NCBI GenBank assembly: GCA_023091665.1
Contig: JALJCQ010000017.1
Location: 248,001-312,000 of the forward strand
Direction: 5' to 3'
From: Pythium myriotylum
Lineage: Eukaryota > Oomycota > Peronosporomycetes > Pythiales > Pythiaceae
Length of the DNA stretch: 64,000 nucleotides
Shown here: one piece after another, positions 21,805-31,756 of the stretch
How positions within the stretch are numbered: the first letter of the stretch is position 1
Layout of the letters: every line of letters starts with the position of its first letter
The notes under the pieces: model-generated
The model's input: only the letters and a program-made list of their open reading frames with translations
Databases searched by the model: none
Told to the model about the DNA's origin: nothing
Position numbers and translations under genes: made by a program

Positions 21805-22854
21805 ATGTCCGCCGATCGCCGCACCATCAAGGCCCTCGCCGCCTACGAACCAGGCCTCACCGTCAAGCCCTTCGAGTACGTCTCGCGTCGGCTCGGCGCG
21901 AACGACGTCGAGGTCGCCATCTCGCACTGCGGCATTTGCGGCTCGGATCTCCACACCATCACGGGAGGCTGGGGACCTGCGAACTGGCCCGTCGTGCCAG
22001 GCCACGAGATCGTCGGCACGGTCACGGCTGCGGGTCCACACGTCACCGACCTCCGCATCGGCGACCGCGTCGGCGTCGGCGCCATGGTGTTCTCGTGCCA
22101 GGACAAAGCGACGTGCTCGTCTTGCGCGACGGGCGATGACCCGCGCTGCCCCAAGGCCGTCATGACGTACAACTTCACCTACGCCGACGGCGAGAAGTCG
22201 TACGGCGGGTACGCGGACTACGTGCGCGTGGACGCCAACTACGCGTTCAAGATCCCGGACGAGATCCCGTCGGACGTCGCGGCGCCCTTGTTGTGCGCTG
22301 GCGTCACCGTGTACACGCCGCTCAAAGAGTACGTGACGCCGGGCATGCGCGTTGGCGTCGTGGGGATTGGCGGTCTGGGCCATCTGGCGCTCCAGTTCAT
22401 CAAGGCGCTCGACGCCACGCCCGTCGCGTTCTCGCACTCGCCCAGGAAGGAACAGGAAGCTCGTGCGCTCGGCGCCGCCAACTTCGTTGTGCTTAGCGAC
22501 GCGGCGCAGGTCGCCAAGGCCGCACAGTCAGTCGACGTGCTGCTCGTCACGGCAGACGCCAAGGGCCAGTCGTACGACACCTACCTCACCTGCATCAAGC
22601 GTGGCGGCAAGCTGGTCTTGCTCGCTGTGCCAGACGAGAAGTTCTCGTTCACGCCGTTCGTGCTCATGTTGAGCAAGGTGTTTGTCGTCTCGAGCGTCAT
22701 CGGTGGCATCGACGATACCAAGGACATGCTCAAGCTGGCGGCGGCCAAGAAAGTGTTCCCGGTGATCGAGAAGCTGCCGATGAGCGAAGCGAACAAGGGC
22801 ATCGCGCTGGTGGACGAGGGCAAGCCCCGCTTCCGCGTCGTGTTGGAGAACTAG
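21805..22854 (+). CDS. Zinc-dependent alcohol dehydrogenase (cinnamyl-alcohol-dehydrogenase/YahK type), copy 2
   Basis: Same 349-residue product as the copy in the left arm, with the same zinc ligands (CGICGSDLH, GHE, the four-cysteine lobe) and Rossmann GIGGLG. Start at ATG 21805. The upstream in-frame extension (from ATG 21652) differs from copy 1 at one residue, Thr for Asn. Promoters of the two copies face each other across the spacer. Because the sequences are identical, the two genes are functionally redundant unless expressed differently. It converges on DUF1772 copy 2. Confidence 0.92.
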   Translation: MSADRRTIKALAAYEPGLTVKPFEYVSRRLGANDVEVAISHCGICGSDLHTITGGWGPANWPVVPGHEIVGTVTAAGPHVTDLRIGDRVGVGAMVFSCQDKATCSSCATGDDPRCPKAVMTYNFTYADGEKSYGGYADYVRVDANYAFKIPDEIPSDVAAPLLCAGVTVYTPLKEYVTPGMRVGVVGIGGLGHLALQFIKALDATPVAFSHSPRKEQEARALGAANFVVLSDAAQVAKAAQSVDVLLVTADAKGQSYDTYLTCIKRGGKLVLLAVPDEKFSFTPFVLMLSKVFVVSSVIGGIDDTKDMLKLAAAKKVFPVIEKLPMSEANKGIALVDEGKPRFRVVLEN

Positions 22855-23260
22855 CGGAGTTCGGTAGTGGTCAGCGTGGACAGCGTCTTCGTCTAGATGC
22901 TGTGTGCGCGAGAATCGGACAGCGAAGAGAGACCGATAAAACAATTCAACGACGTAGATGAGATCGTTAGCTCTTGTTCCTCCGATGCTATGACGCTCGT
23001 ATGACCACACCACTTCATTCTAATTCGTGGCTCACACTCTCAGGCTCTTTGAGTTCCTCATCAAGAGCTGACAGTACAAACGAGGCAACCAAAGAGTCCA
23101 ATGTACACTTTGAAACTAGCATGTAGGATTTGTACTCTGGGACGACTCTGTGAGCGACGGGAATCCAGCGAGGTGGGTCGAACCGGCATCTCCAGGACAC
23201 CTCTGCACGGCTTACACGTCCTCTCACTCACTACCGTCAGATCGCACTTGAAGTACCCTA

Positions 23261-23755
23261 CTACGACTGTGACACCGACGAAGGCGAGATCGCCGTGACC
23301 ATGCCGCCAAACGCGAGCAGACTCGCGGCCGTGCGCACGCCGTGGAGCTTGCCCCAGCGACGCAGCAGCTCCACCAGCGTCGCCTCGCTCTGCTTGGCCA
23401 CAAACGCATCGCTCGTCAGCTTCTTGTTGATTGGGATGATCGTCGCGAACGTGAACGGGAAGATCGCGACCATGGCGACTCCGGCCGCGAGCCAGACGGT
23501 CGAGGCTGTCGGTTGCTGTTGACGCTGCATGAGACCGGTCGCGATGGCGGCGGCACCGCTGATCAGCGTGAGCGATCCTTGCATTGGTGCCGCACGGGCG
23601 AGCATCGGCTTGAAGTAGGCGACGCGGAAGGCCGTGGTGGCTGCGGTCTCGAAGAGCGCCGGGTGCTGGACGACCGAGATGTAGAGCGCGCTGCCGGTGA
23701 AGAGCCCGGCGGTCGTGGTCGCGAGTAGCGGGATCGAGGTCTCGAGCGAGGACAT
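23261..23755 (-). CDS. DUF1772 (anthrone-oxygenase-like) membrane protein, copy 2
   Basis: 164 residues, identical to copy 1, from ATG 23753-23755. Sequence identity ends 145 bp upstream of the start (23900), so the two copies share only a short promoter-proximal region and could be controlled differently. Upstream of the break the open frame continues into unrelated sequence. Confidence 0.8.
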   Translation of the reverse strand: MSSLETSIPLLATTTAGLFTGSALYISVVQHPALFETAATTAFRVAYFKPMLARAAPMQGSLTLISGAAAIATGLMQRQQQPTASTVWLAAGVAMVAIFPFTFATIIPINKKLTSDAFVAKQSEATLVELLRRWGKLHGVRTAASLLAFGGMVTAISPSSVSQS

Positions 23756-23900
23756 GGTCGTTGGCGAGACGGGCTTCGTGGTTTGAGAGGAAATCGGAGA
23801 CTGGGGCGAGAGTGGAGACTCTTCATTTGCGCGACAAGAGTCGCTGGATTTGGTTGGGTGCGTTTGTAAACACTTCGAATGGGTACACAGATTACGATTG

Positions 23901-24226
23901 ATCTCATACAACGGGATCATTGGCAACAGCCTGCGAGTCTGCAGGAAGACCTGAGCGCTGACGCTGTCGTCCATCGCGAGCAGGTCTTTGTCTCGGCGTC
24001 TCGTTGTCGGATTTTGCAACATTGGTGTGGGTGCTTTCCACAAGAACACCTTGGACAAGGTGTATTTTTGCACTTCACTCCTTTGTTCTTGTTCGGTGAC
24101 GCTGTGCAACTATTTTTACAATTCCGTTTGAATACAACTGCGTACAAAGCGCCAGACAATGCCCAAGCGCTTGCCGCAAATACTCGAACGTGACGAAAGT
24201 CTCAGTCCCCCACACTGTTTACTCAC
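23901..24226. other. Gap between palindrome and membrane-family gene
   Basis: About 330 bp with divergent transcription on either side (DUF1772 copy 2 leftward, multipass gene rightward), so a shared promoter region. No motif recognised. Confidence 0.4.
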
Positions 24227-26030
24227 ATGGTTTGTCGAGGATGCCAACAAACTCGCGTTAATACGAATGAAAACGAGAGCAATTGTCTGATCCAAGTATG
24301 GGAGGGCCTTCAAGTCGAGCTGCAAGGCCGCTACTCGATCGAACGATTCCGCGAAATCGTCACCCATGCGGAGACATCTTCGCTGGCATGGAACATTCTC
24401 TTCATCTTCGCTTCCCCGCTGCCAACGTTAGCATCGCTTCTCGTCGCTGAGGCGCTCCCACTTCAGGCCCCAAGCGCAGGCTTATGGCATCAAACACCCG
24501 GGACATACCTTCGAGTTGTGTTGGTGGCCTCCTTGGGCATGGTATGCGTTCCATGTCAGATTCAGCAAAGTGCGCCAGCGGTGTTACCTTTCTCGGTGTA
24601 CAACACGGTGTTACTTTGCGCCATCCCAGCGATCTTGATGGTACTCTGCTTCGGAGCACTCGGTGCGTTCTGGGTCTTCCCGACCCCGTTCAGCCTGTTC
24701 TTTATGGGTTCCGTCGCCCCGCCGGTAGTGGTGACAAGTCTGTGGTCGATCTGGAAAGAGAGGCTGCAAAAGAACCCGGAGGCAAATGCCAAAGTATTCC
24801 GATTCTTGAAGGTGTTTGTGGTTCAAAGTCTATTGCTCACAACTTACATCGTATACTATATCATGTTCTTGTGGGTGAACGAAGTGAACCAGCCGTATGT
24901 GTCGGTACTATTGCCGCTCATCAAGTTGACATTCAAGAACATGGCGAGAAGTGGACTGTATTACATCGAAGACCTCGCGCCGATAATAATCGTGGCAAAC
25001 GTCGACGTTTTTCATACAGCGTTCGTGTGCAGAACCATGCAACAAACACAAGGCAACGGTGCTGTCGCCTTTATCATGACGGTTGACATTGTGCAGTCAC
25101 TCGTGGCCTATTACGAAGTCTGCTCGATCGTCCGACGGGTCAACAAATTAGCTCACGAGAGCCAAGAGGCAGAGATATTTGCGAGCAGCAAAACGAATCC
25201 GAGAGGTTTGACTGGCATGACGTCCCGTATAACGTCTAGCCTCAAGATCAACTTTGCCGCCATCGACTACGCTTTATATCTCATCGATACGTACCCTCGC
25301 ATCCGAAACCACCCAACAATCGCTCTGCCTCGACATGTGTGGGAGAAGAATCTGGGTGGCCCAGCTCAAATTCAAGTGACAGCTTTGAAAAGTAGGTCAC
25401 AAAGGATCAGACCGGTTGTGGTGAAGGAGTCCAGGGACTCCGTGCAAGCTTTCGAGCCAATATCTGTCCTCGAGCTCTCTCTTCCAGGGCAAGCTCATGT
25501 GAAGTGTGTCGAGAGTGTCCTTAGGATGCTTCACATGATCGAGTTTTACGTGCTCATCGAATTTGTTGAGGCTACGCTCGCTGGTGTCTTTGGTGAGTTT
25601 ATGCTTGCTATCGTATCTTGAATGTTTGGTCATCGTTGCTTATTTGTTCGTAGTTCTCCACGTCTTGGCGTTGAGCCACATGCCCAATCGTGTCTTCTAC
25701 TTCCAGCTACATGGGTTATCGGAGTCGGAGCTTGAGAAGATGGTCCAGCACTTAGCAAAGTATGCTGGCATGGAGATCCTGTCGTTCGTGGTATTTTGTG
25801 CTACAATCAATTGGCATCTGCAGCGCATCTCGACAATCCATCAACTCGCGTTCGTTGTTCGGAAGCACTGGTCTGTCTTCGTGTCGATCATGGCGTTTTG
25901 GGTTTTCTTGGCCGTCCAATTGACACTCGAGCATTTTGGTGAGTCGCGAGAACTGCGCCGACGGGTTATTTGGTCGACTTATCTCGCTTTCGAAGCACAG
26001 GGCTAGATTTTACATTCGAGTTTGTATAGC
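24227..26030 (+). CDS. Oomycete multipass membrane protein family, member 1
   Basis: Three exons were built by matching paralogues and splice sites: 24227-25592, 25654-25938, 26002-26030. Introns are 61 and 63 nt, both GTGAGT...AG. The product is 559 residues. The start MVCRGCQQ is followed by the family motif ELQGRYS-x-ERFREI. About eight hydrophobic segments run between residues 60 and 320, with a conserved core IKLTFKNMARSGLYY and VFHTAFVCRTMQQ. A cytoplasm-like stretch with basic and Ser residues follows (320-440), then a conserved membrane tail (SHMPNRVFYFQL, LEHFG, GLDFTFEFV). No enzyme motif is seen and no function is known to me. Exon 2 is 285 nt in both intact members. Confidence 0.8.
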
Positions 26031-26489
26031 ACGGCTGCTTGTAGGGCTTTGCTCCCATAGCCAATCAACCAAGTTTGCGATGACGTGGACGAAATCATCT
26101 GTGATGAACGCGATGCAGTCACGAGATCAATGCTAAAGCGATCGCACGCAAGATTCAGGCGAAGATGAAACCAACGACAGCATCTCCAACCTCTCTTCAA
26201 GTTGAATGGTCTTTTCAACGTATTTTCTTGCTCGAAAGCAAGAACTCGTGGCCGTCCGAAGTTCCTAGTCGTGGGGACGCGTCCTGATTCTCAACCTGTA
26301 TGAACTCGAATGGAGTTAGTGCGTGATAGGTTCTCTAGGTATTTGCAAACGTTTCGTCAACTCGCGGCCATTTTCTCTCAAGGAAACGGTGGTTTTTTTA
26401 TATGAAGAGAAGTTTCGTAGATTGGCTACGTCACCCATCAATGCGACTCCTTCACCGAGGAGCGCACGAAGATTTATAACAACAGAACA

Positions 26490-26880
26490 AGACGAGACCA
26501 AACTTCGTTTGTGGGAGAGCTTCCAAACAGAACTTGTTATCACCGTTACTCGCTTGAGCGCTTTCGCGAAGTCATCACAGACTCGACGACTTTATCGATG
26601 ATCCCCACCGAGAACACGAAAAAACCCGCGGGAACAGCAATCAGGCCATCTACAGCACGTATCGTCGTCGACCTAGCAAATTGCATTCGCGGCACCGAAA
26701 GTAGTTTTTTTCTACTTACCGAGTTCTGGTTGCTCTTGAGTATTCAGATGACGCTCGGATGTCTTCGGGCATTTGCGAGGTATACAAAGAAGTTAAAGAT
26801 ATCAACGTCATTCCTCACTCTTGTTTGTGAGGCTTGGATTTCACGTGCGAGTGCGCGTGCAAGCTGTCAACTGTGTTGAT
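26490..26880 (+). pseudogene. Internally deleted copy of the multipass membrane family
   Basis: It opens with the family N-terminus (LRLWESFQTEL), changes frame within ten codons to YRYSLERFREVI, then jumps to a tail-like segment (TEFWLLLSIQMTLG). A last-exon-like LDFT sequence follows an intron-like gap. The whole transmembrane core is missing. It sits directly downstream of member 1, so a tandem duplicate that decayed is the simplest explanation. Confidence 0.6.
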
Positions 26881-27279
26881 TCGTTGCCGCGACCCTCAAT
26901 GTGCAAGCCAAGTTTGGAAGTAATCGGCGAGACTGTCGAGATCAAGAAGGATCTCCGAGTCAGGCTTCCGTAGTCAGACCGTTGCAACCCGGGCATCTAA
27001 ATCGATGACTTGTGATTCCTCGAGTCCTATCCGCGACCTGTTTATCATCTTCCTCAAAGGACACCTCGAGTACATGCTCCCTATCGTTGGTTTCGAGATC
27101 AACACGGCTGTGCATAAAGTTCGAGAAATGCATCTGAAGAATATCAACACCCAAGAAGACAAGATACCAACGGATGCGTAATTTCCATTAAGCCATCAGC
27201 AAACTAGAAATCCAACACGTCCATCCTGCGAGAACTCCACCAGCGCATTGCTGGACGAGCGAGGTCCAGCAGCCATCGC
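26881..27279. other. Gap with one unassigned open stretch
   Basis: A plus-strand frame without stop from about 27010 to TAA 27181-27183 reads a protein-like sequence (RDLFIIFLKGHLEYMLPIV) without a clear start. It may be a relic exon. Nothing else was recognised. Confidence 0.25.
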
Positions 27280-28137
27280 TTAGTTGCGGTGGTGGTGGTG
27301 GTCGCGCGACTTCGGCTATTGAGAAACAAGGACAAGAACATCGTCAGCATCGGACCGCTTGCAAAAGCCAAAGCGAACCAATGCTGGAGACTCAAGCACA
27401 AGAACCACGCGAGATCAAGCGACAACGTCTCCATCTCTCACGACAAGAGACCAAGACGTTGTCGCTTACAGATCTCACGATCGGCGAGCCACGACGCCAT
27501 TGCAAGCAGCGAACGAAAGACTGACTACCACCATCCTCTGCACAAGAGGGATCCAGAGTCCAACCAGTCGGGCAGGGTCCACCGACGCAAACTCGCGAAC
27601 GAGAGAGCGTCGGCTCCGCTTGCAATGGGTCCACCGACGCGATCCTTCCGAGCGTCGCATCCTTCCGAGTCCAGCAAGCGAGCATTCTCTCTCGAGCTCC
27701 TCACTCGCGTCTCGTCGAATCGACGCCCGGCGGTTCGAGGCCATCGGCTCCAGCATTGTTATAGTTTGTTCTCATCTTACCTGCGGCACGTGGACGCCCG
27801 CGAGCTTGAGGTCGAGGTGGGCGAGGAGGTCCTTGGTGTCGTTGTCGATCTCGATGCTCTCCGTGTTGATGGCCGAGACGTCCGGCACGTAGTCGAGGCG
27901 GCGCTCGCGCTCTTCTTCCTGGAGCTTGAGCGAGATGCCGCGCACGGGGCCGTTCTGGATGCGCTTCATGAGGTGCGTGATGTAGCCGGCGATCTTGTTG
28001 CGCATGCGCTTGGACGGGATGATCGCGACCTCATCGCAGACGCGCTTGTTCGTGTCGAAGTCGAGCGTCAGGCGCGAGTAGTACTTCTCGATGATCTTGA
28101 CGGCCGAGCCCTTGACGGTCTTGGTACGGACACCCAT
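27280..28137 (-). CDS. RPS17: 40S ribosomal protein eS17
   Basis: Exon 1 is 27781-28137 (start MGVRTKTVK at 28135-28137); exon 2 is 27280-27315. The core carries the invariant eS17 stretch: [37 protein letters not shown] and LQEEERERR. The donor is CAG/GTAAGA. The acceptor TCTCAATAG follows a pyrimidine tract. The 465-nt intron is long for this window, and the second exon adds 11 residues ([11 protein letters not shown]) before TAA. The total is 130 residues, close to the 130-135 usual for eS17. The protein sits at the beak of the small ribosomal subunit and binds rRNA. The first exon is certain; the terminal exon is inferred from splice signals only. Confidence 0.9.
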
Positions 28138-28606
28138 GGTTTGCTGCTTCTCGTGGTTGGTTCTCGCTTGGCAGAATGAGGAGCTCAAAGAGCTCGTGAG
28201 GAGCTCCGGCGAGACAGGCGCCAGCCAACCAAACGGGCGCCGATACGAATTATCGCTGTTGAGGTCTGCAGCGAAATGGAGGATAGCCAACGCAAGTGTG
28301 CGGAGTGATGTGGACCACATTCGCACACCAAAACAAGGTAGGATCACCAAGTCAGAAGAGGGTGCGATGGAGGGAATATGGAGGTCGAGGGACCTGGGTT
28401 ATGGTTCTCTACGTCTCGTGGCTCGTGGAAGCGAGAGCGTGATGGTCAAAATGGAGTTTCTGAAGAGAGAAGACTCGCATGATGTGTCGGTGCGTCATTG
28501 GGGAATAAATGGAAAGTCTCCGTGTTGGAATCGTGGGAAGAATGGCTGGTAGTGGGGGGCAAACAAGACTACTGGGTTGACTACGGCACGAACGTTGCGT
28601 CGTGCG

Positions 28607-29201
28607 TCACTTGTCGGCCGCGTCGTCGACCGTCACGAGCTCGTACTCGACGCCCGAGATGTTATTGTCTCGGTGCACATTGGGCGGCGCCTTGGGCGTC
28701 GACGCGACGCCGTCCGGATGCTTGGCGATCTTGCCCCACATCGTCACGTTTAACCGCACGTAGCCGTTAAACACGTCGGCGCTCGCGTTGCGCACGACAA
28801 TTGTCTCGCCTTCGTGGAGCAAATCAATCTGATCTACCCGGCACCCACCTCCATTTCGTTAGTGACCACAATAATTATTGGTGCTGCTTAATATTGCAGC
28901 TCACCGTTGCGTGCCGTGAGCGTGACGACGCCAGTCTCGTCGCCGATCACGGCCTCGGCGATGCGCGACGTCGAGCCGTCGAAGCGCGGCTTCTCTTGCA
29001 CGGCGTCGATCGCCACGACGGTCGCCACGAGGTTGTGGCCGTGCGAGTCGGGCGTCAGGTCCTTGACCTTGACGTCTGTCGGGCCCGTCGTCAGACAATC
29101 ACCACCACCACCACCACCACCAATATCCATCCAACGGCGTGGTGTGCATAGAACGTACAGGTCGCTTTCCGCAGCTTCTTGTCGTCGCTTGGCGTCGTCA
29201 T
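28607..29201 (-). CDS. OB-fold nucleic-acid-binding protein (SOSS-B / At4g28440-like)
   Basis: Three exons: 29159-29201, 28905-29075, 28607-28833. Introns are 83 nt (GTACGT...GACAG) and 71 nt (GTGAGC...GGTAG). All phases close and give 146 residues. The OB-fold reads as YVKVKDLTPDSHGHNL, RIAEAVIGDETGVV, TARNDQIDLL and VRNASADVFNGYVRL, ending ISGVEYELV. These blocks match the plant and metazoan single-domain OB proteins related to human SSB1. Members bind single-stranded DNA or RNA; the exact role here is unknown. The start MTTPSDDKK was preferred to a glycine-rich in-frame alternative because the GTACGT donor then joins exactly at the OB-fold strand. Confidence 0.85.
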
Positions 29202-29367
29202 GTGGGCGCGTCGGCGCGCTCGTGGCTCTTGGGTCGGGGTCGGAGCTCTTGGGGAACAATGGGGAAAAAAAAAGATCAAACAAGCCAATGGAAATAGAAA
29301 CGTTAGAAACCAGTGCTTCAACAAGAAAAAACAAACAAAAGCTCCCGTCCAAATTATAATTGGGAGA

Positions 29368-31187
29368 TTATTTTTTGCTGAGCTGGGCCTTGCGCTTGGC
29401 GCGGAGCTGCTTGAGCTCGCGCAGCCAGCCGACGAAGAACGGCAGCAGCAGCGGCGCGAGAAGCGGCGCGAAGACGCCGAGCATCTGTTCTTGAGGGAAG
29501 TAGAGCTGGCGGATCATGGTGTGGTCGTAGTACGCGGCGTCGGCTTGCTCCACGGCCTGTCGAGCGATCTCGAGGAGCTGGGCGTCACTGGAAGATGCAC
29601 ACGCGTCAGTGGTGGAGGTGGTGGCTGTGATCGGCGTCGTCTCGTCCACGCAGAGCACGCGCTCGACGAGATCGACGGCGTGGGAGATGCGCTGGGCCAC
29701 GCGGTCGAGCACACTGAGCTCGGACATGTCGGTCACGAGCTGCACGATGGACTGCAGGGTCTCGATGCTGGAACGCATGTGGCTAAAGAGCAGTAAATGA
29801 GGAGTCAGTGGTTATGGAGTGGTTATGGAACTTGTGGAGGGATTTTGGAGCTGCGTACCGTTGGAGCAGAGAGCGCACGATGACGTCCAGCTCCCACTGC
29901 GCGATGCCGTCACGTGGAGAAGGAAGGAACGTGAGCCCGGATCTCTTGTCGTTGGCGAGACGCTGGCGCTTGACAAACGATGGGAGCCCGAGAAGCGTGC
30001 GGAGCTCACTGACGAAGCGGCCCATGACCCGCTGTAGCTCTTTGGCCTCGGACTGAGAAGATCCAGTGAGCTCTCGCGGGTCGAGAATCGCCAGCACTCC
30101 CCAACTCGGAATCTCGAACGCGGTGGCTTCTCGTCCGCCTTCGCTCGCATCTCCTTTGATCACAAGCGGCGTGTGGTCGGGAGTAGGCAGCGCTGCCATG
30201 AAATGCAAGACTTGCTCGCGGTCTGCCAGTACCGACGATGTGAGGAAATCGTTCGTGCTCTTAAACTGAAAGGATTCATATCACCGTCAGACGATGATTG
30301 TGCTACATGTGCAAAGAGCCAAGGAGTCACTCACGTGCTTGAGGTCCTCTGCGTTCACATAGTGCACATTCCGCTTGGCATCTGTGTGGACTTCCTTCGC
30401 GAGGCGGGCGTAGTAAAGCGTCTGGTGGTCAATCGTGAACTGCGCGACGCTCTCGAGCTACGTGGATCCAGACACCAATCAATTTTGTCATCCAACCTTC
30501 CGGACACCTCCAGTAGTAGCACCATACCTTCTTCAACATCGGCGACAAGTACTTCGCGTACAGCTTGTCAAAATCCCACGTCCACTGCGAGTCACCTCCT
30601 TCTTGCAGCAGCGAAAACTGCAACCGATACTTGACCGCGACTCGTGCCCGGCGTGTCTTGCTTCTAACGTCCTCGCTCTCAGCCGGAAACACGTCAGCGA
30701 GCTCCTGCAGCACTCTGGCAACTCGTGGCTCGCTCGGAGAGCACGCGCTCGACCACGCGTGGCGGTGCTTGCCCACGGTCACGCGTACGTCGTCTCCTGC
30801 TTCATCCAGACACAGCAGCACCACTGCAAACGCCGCTTTCTGCTCTCTCGTTGGCAGCACTTGCAAGAGCGTGTCGTCCAGCGACTGTGGCTCGTGCTGG
30901 AGTCTGTCAATCTGCTGCTTTTGCTCGCGCGAGAGCGATAGCCGGTGGCTCACAATCTCGACGCGGCCATGTGACGTCGCGGGCGGCAGCGGCGCGTTGC
31001 TGGGGCCGTCGACGACGAAGACGCGCAGCTCGTGGCGCGAGAAGCGCGAGTCGTTGGTCGCGAGCGCGCGGATGCGGTCGACGGGCAGCTCGGCGCGCTC
31101 GACTTGCGTTTGTCGCCACGCGAAGGGCGCCACGAGCAGCGCGAAGAGCGCGAAGCAGCTCACGAGGTGGAGCTTGGTGCCGGCCAT
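29368..31187 (-). CDS. PIGS: GPI transamidase subunit PIG-S/GPI17
   Basis: Four exons: 30528-31187, 30335-30457, 29859-30265, 29368-29782. Introns are 70, 69 and 76 nt with GT-AG ends, and phases close to 534 residues, the normal size for PIG-S. There is an N-terminal transmembrane segment (about 6-24) and a large lumenal domain that includes YAKYLSPMLKK joined to LESVAQFTIDHQTLYYA. HFMAALPTPDHTPLVI and an FEIPSWG block (the conserved W-G region) follow. A C-terminal transmembrane anchor precedes a lysine-rich cytosolic tail. The protein works in the ER membrane complex that cleaves the C-terminal signal peptide of precursor proteins and attaches the GPI anchor. Transcribed divergently from the ion-channel gene. 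Confidence 0.92.
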
Positions 31188-31756
31188 GGGCGCATGGAGG
31201 AAATGCGAGGAGGGGGGGTTGGAGATGGAGGTAATCTTTCACAGAAAAAGGTGATACGGAGAAGAAATATCTAAAAGTAGGTATATCAGTAAGTTCGATG
31301 ACTGGTAATTTCCCGTTAAATACTCCACTTTTGATAAAATGGAAGGAACCAGTTGTGCCCGAGTGGATGTAGTGTGAGGATTGTACGTTGGGATGCGAAA
31401 AGGTAGGCACGGCACGCATAAGAAGCTTCTCCAGAAGCTTTATGGGGAGTCAGCACTCGTGGGAATCCTTTTGAGGCCAATTCGATTTCATACTGACCCC
31501 CATCTCTCCATCCTGTGCGAGCTCGCGATTGTTGGGATTTGGCTAAGGCAGCGACGCAGTTACAGTTGATCCGACTGCTGAAGCTGGTAGGCGACGCATG
31601 GCCGTGCGTAACGATTCTTCACTCTAAGTGAGTGAGCCTGGCAGAATTATCTTGGCCCAACGCGGCCAAGTGAAGCCTCTGGGAGTTTCACAAAAAGGGA
31701 CTTGTCCTGATCCACAGTCTCACATCCCCAAACTCGCCGACGTCAGCACAGGGCCC
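31188..31756. other. Divergent promoter region PIG-S / ion channel
   Basis: About 570 bp between two divergent starts. A purine/pyrimidine-biased stretch and a few short AT runs are present, but no recognised element. The channel frame is open back to 31628 without ATG, so some of this may be 5' leader. Confidence 0.4.

Larger units (their letters stand above)
21525..23900. repeat. Right arm of the 2.4-kb inverted repeat
   Basis: Reverse-complement copy of 14061-16442. The limits were set where the two arms stop matching: AGATTGTCTC at the inner end and ATTACGATTG at the outer end. It carries the second dehydrogenase and second DUF1772 genes. Confidence 0.93.

Noticed and set aside
27289..28179. 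296-codon plus-strand ORF
   Set aside because: Antisense of the eS17 exon; composition is the Arg/Ala/Val-rich type produced by reading a codon-biased gene backwards.
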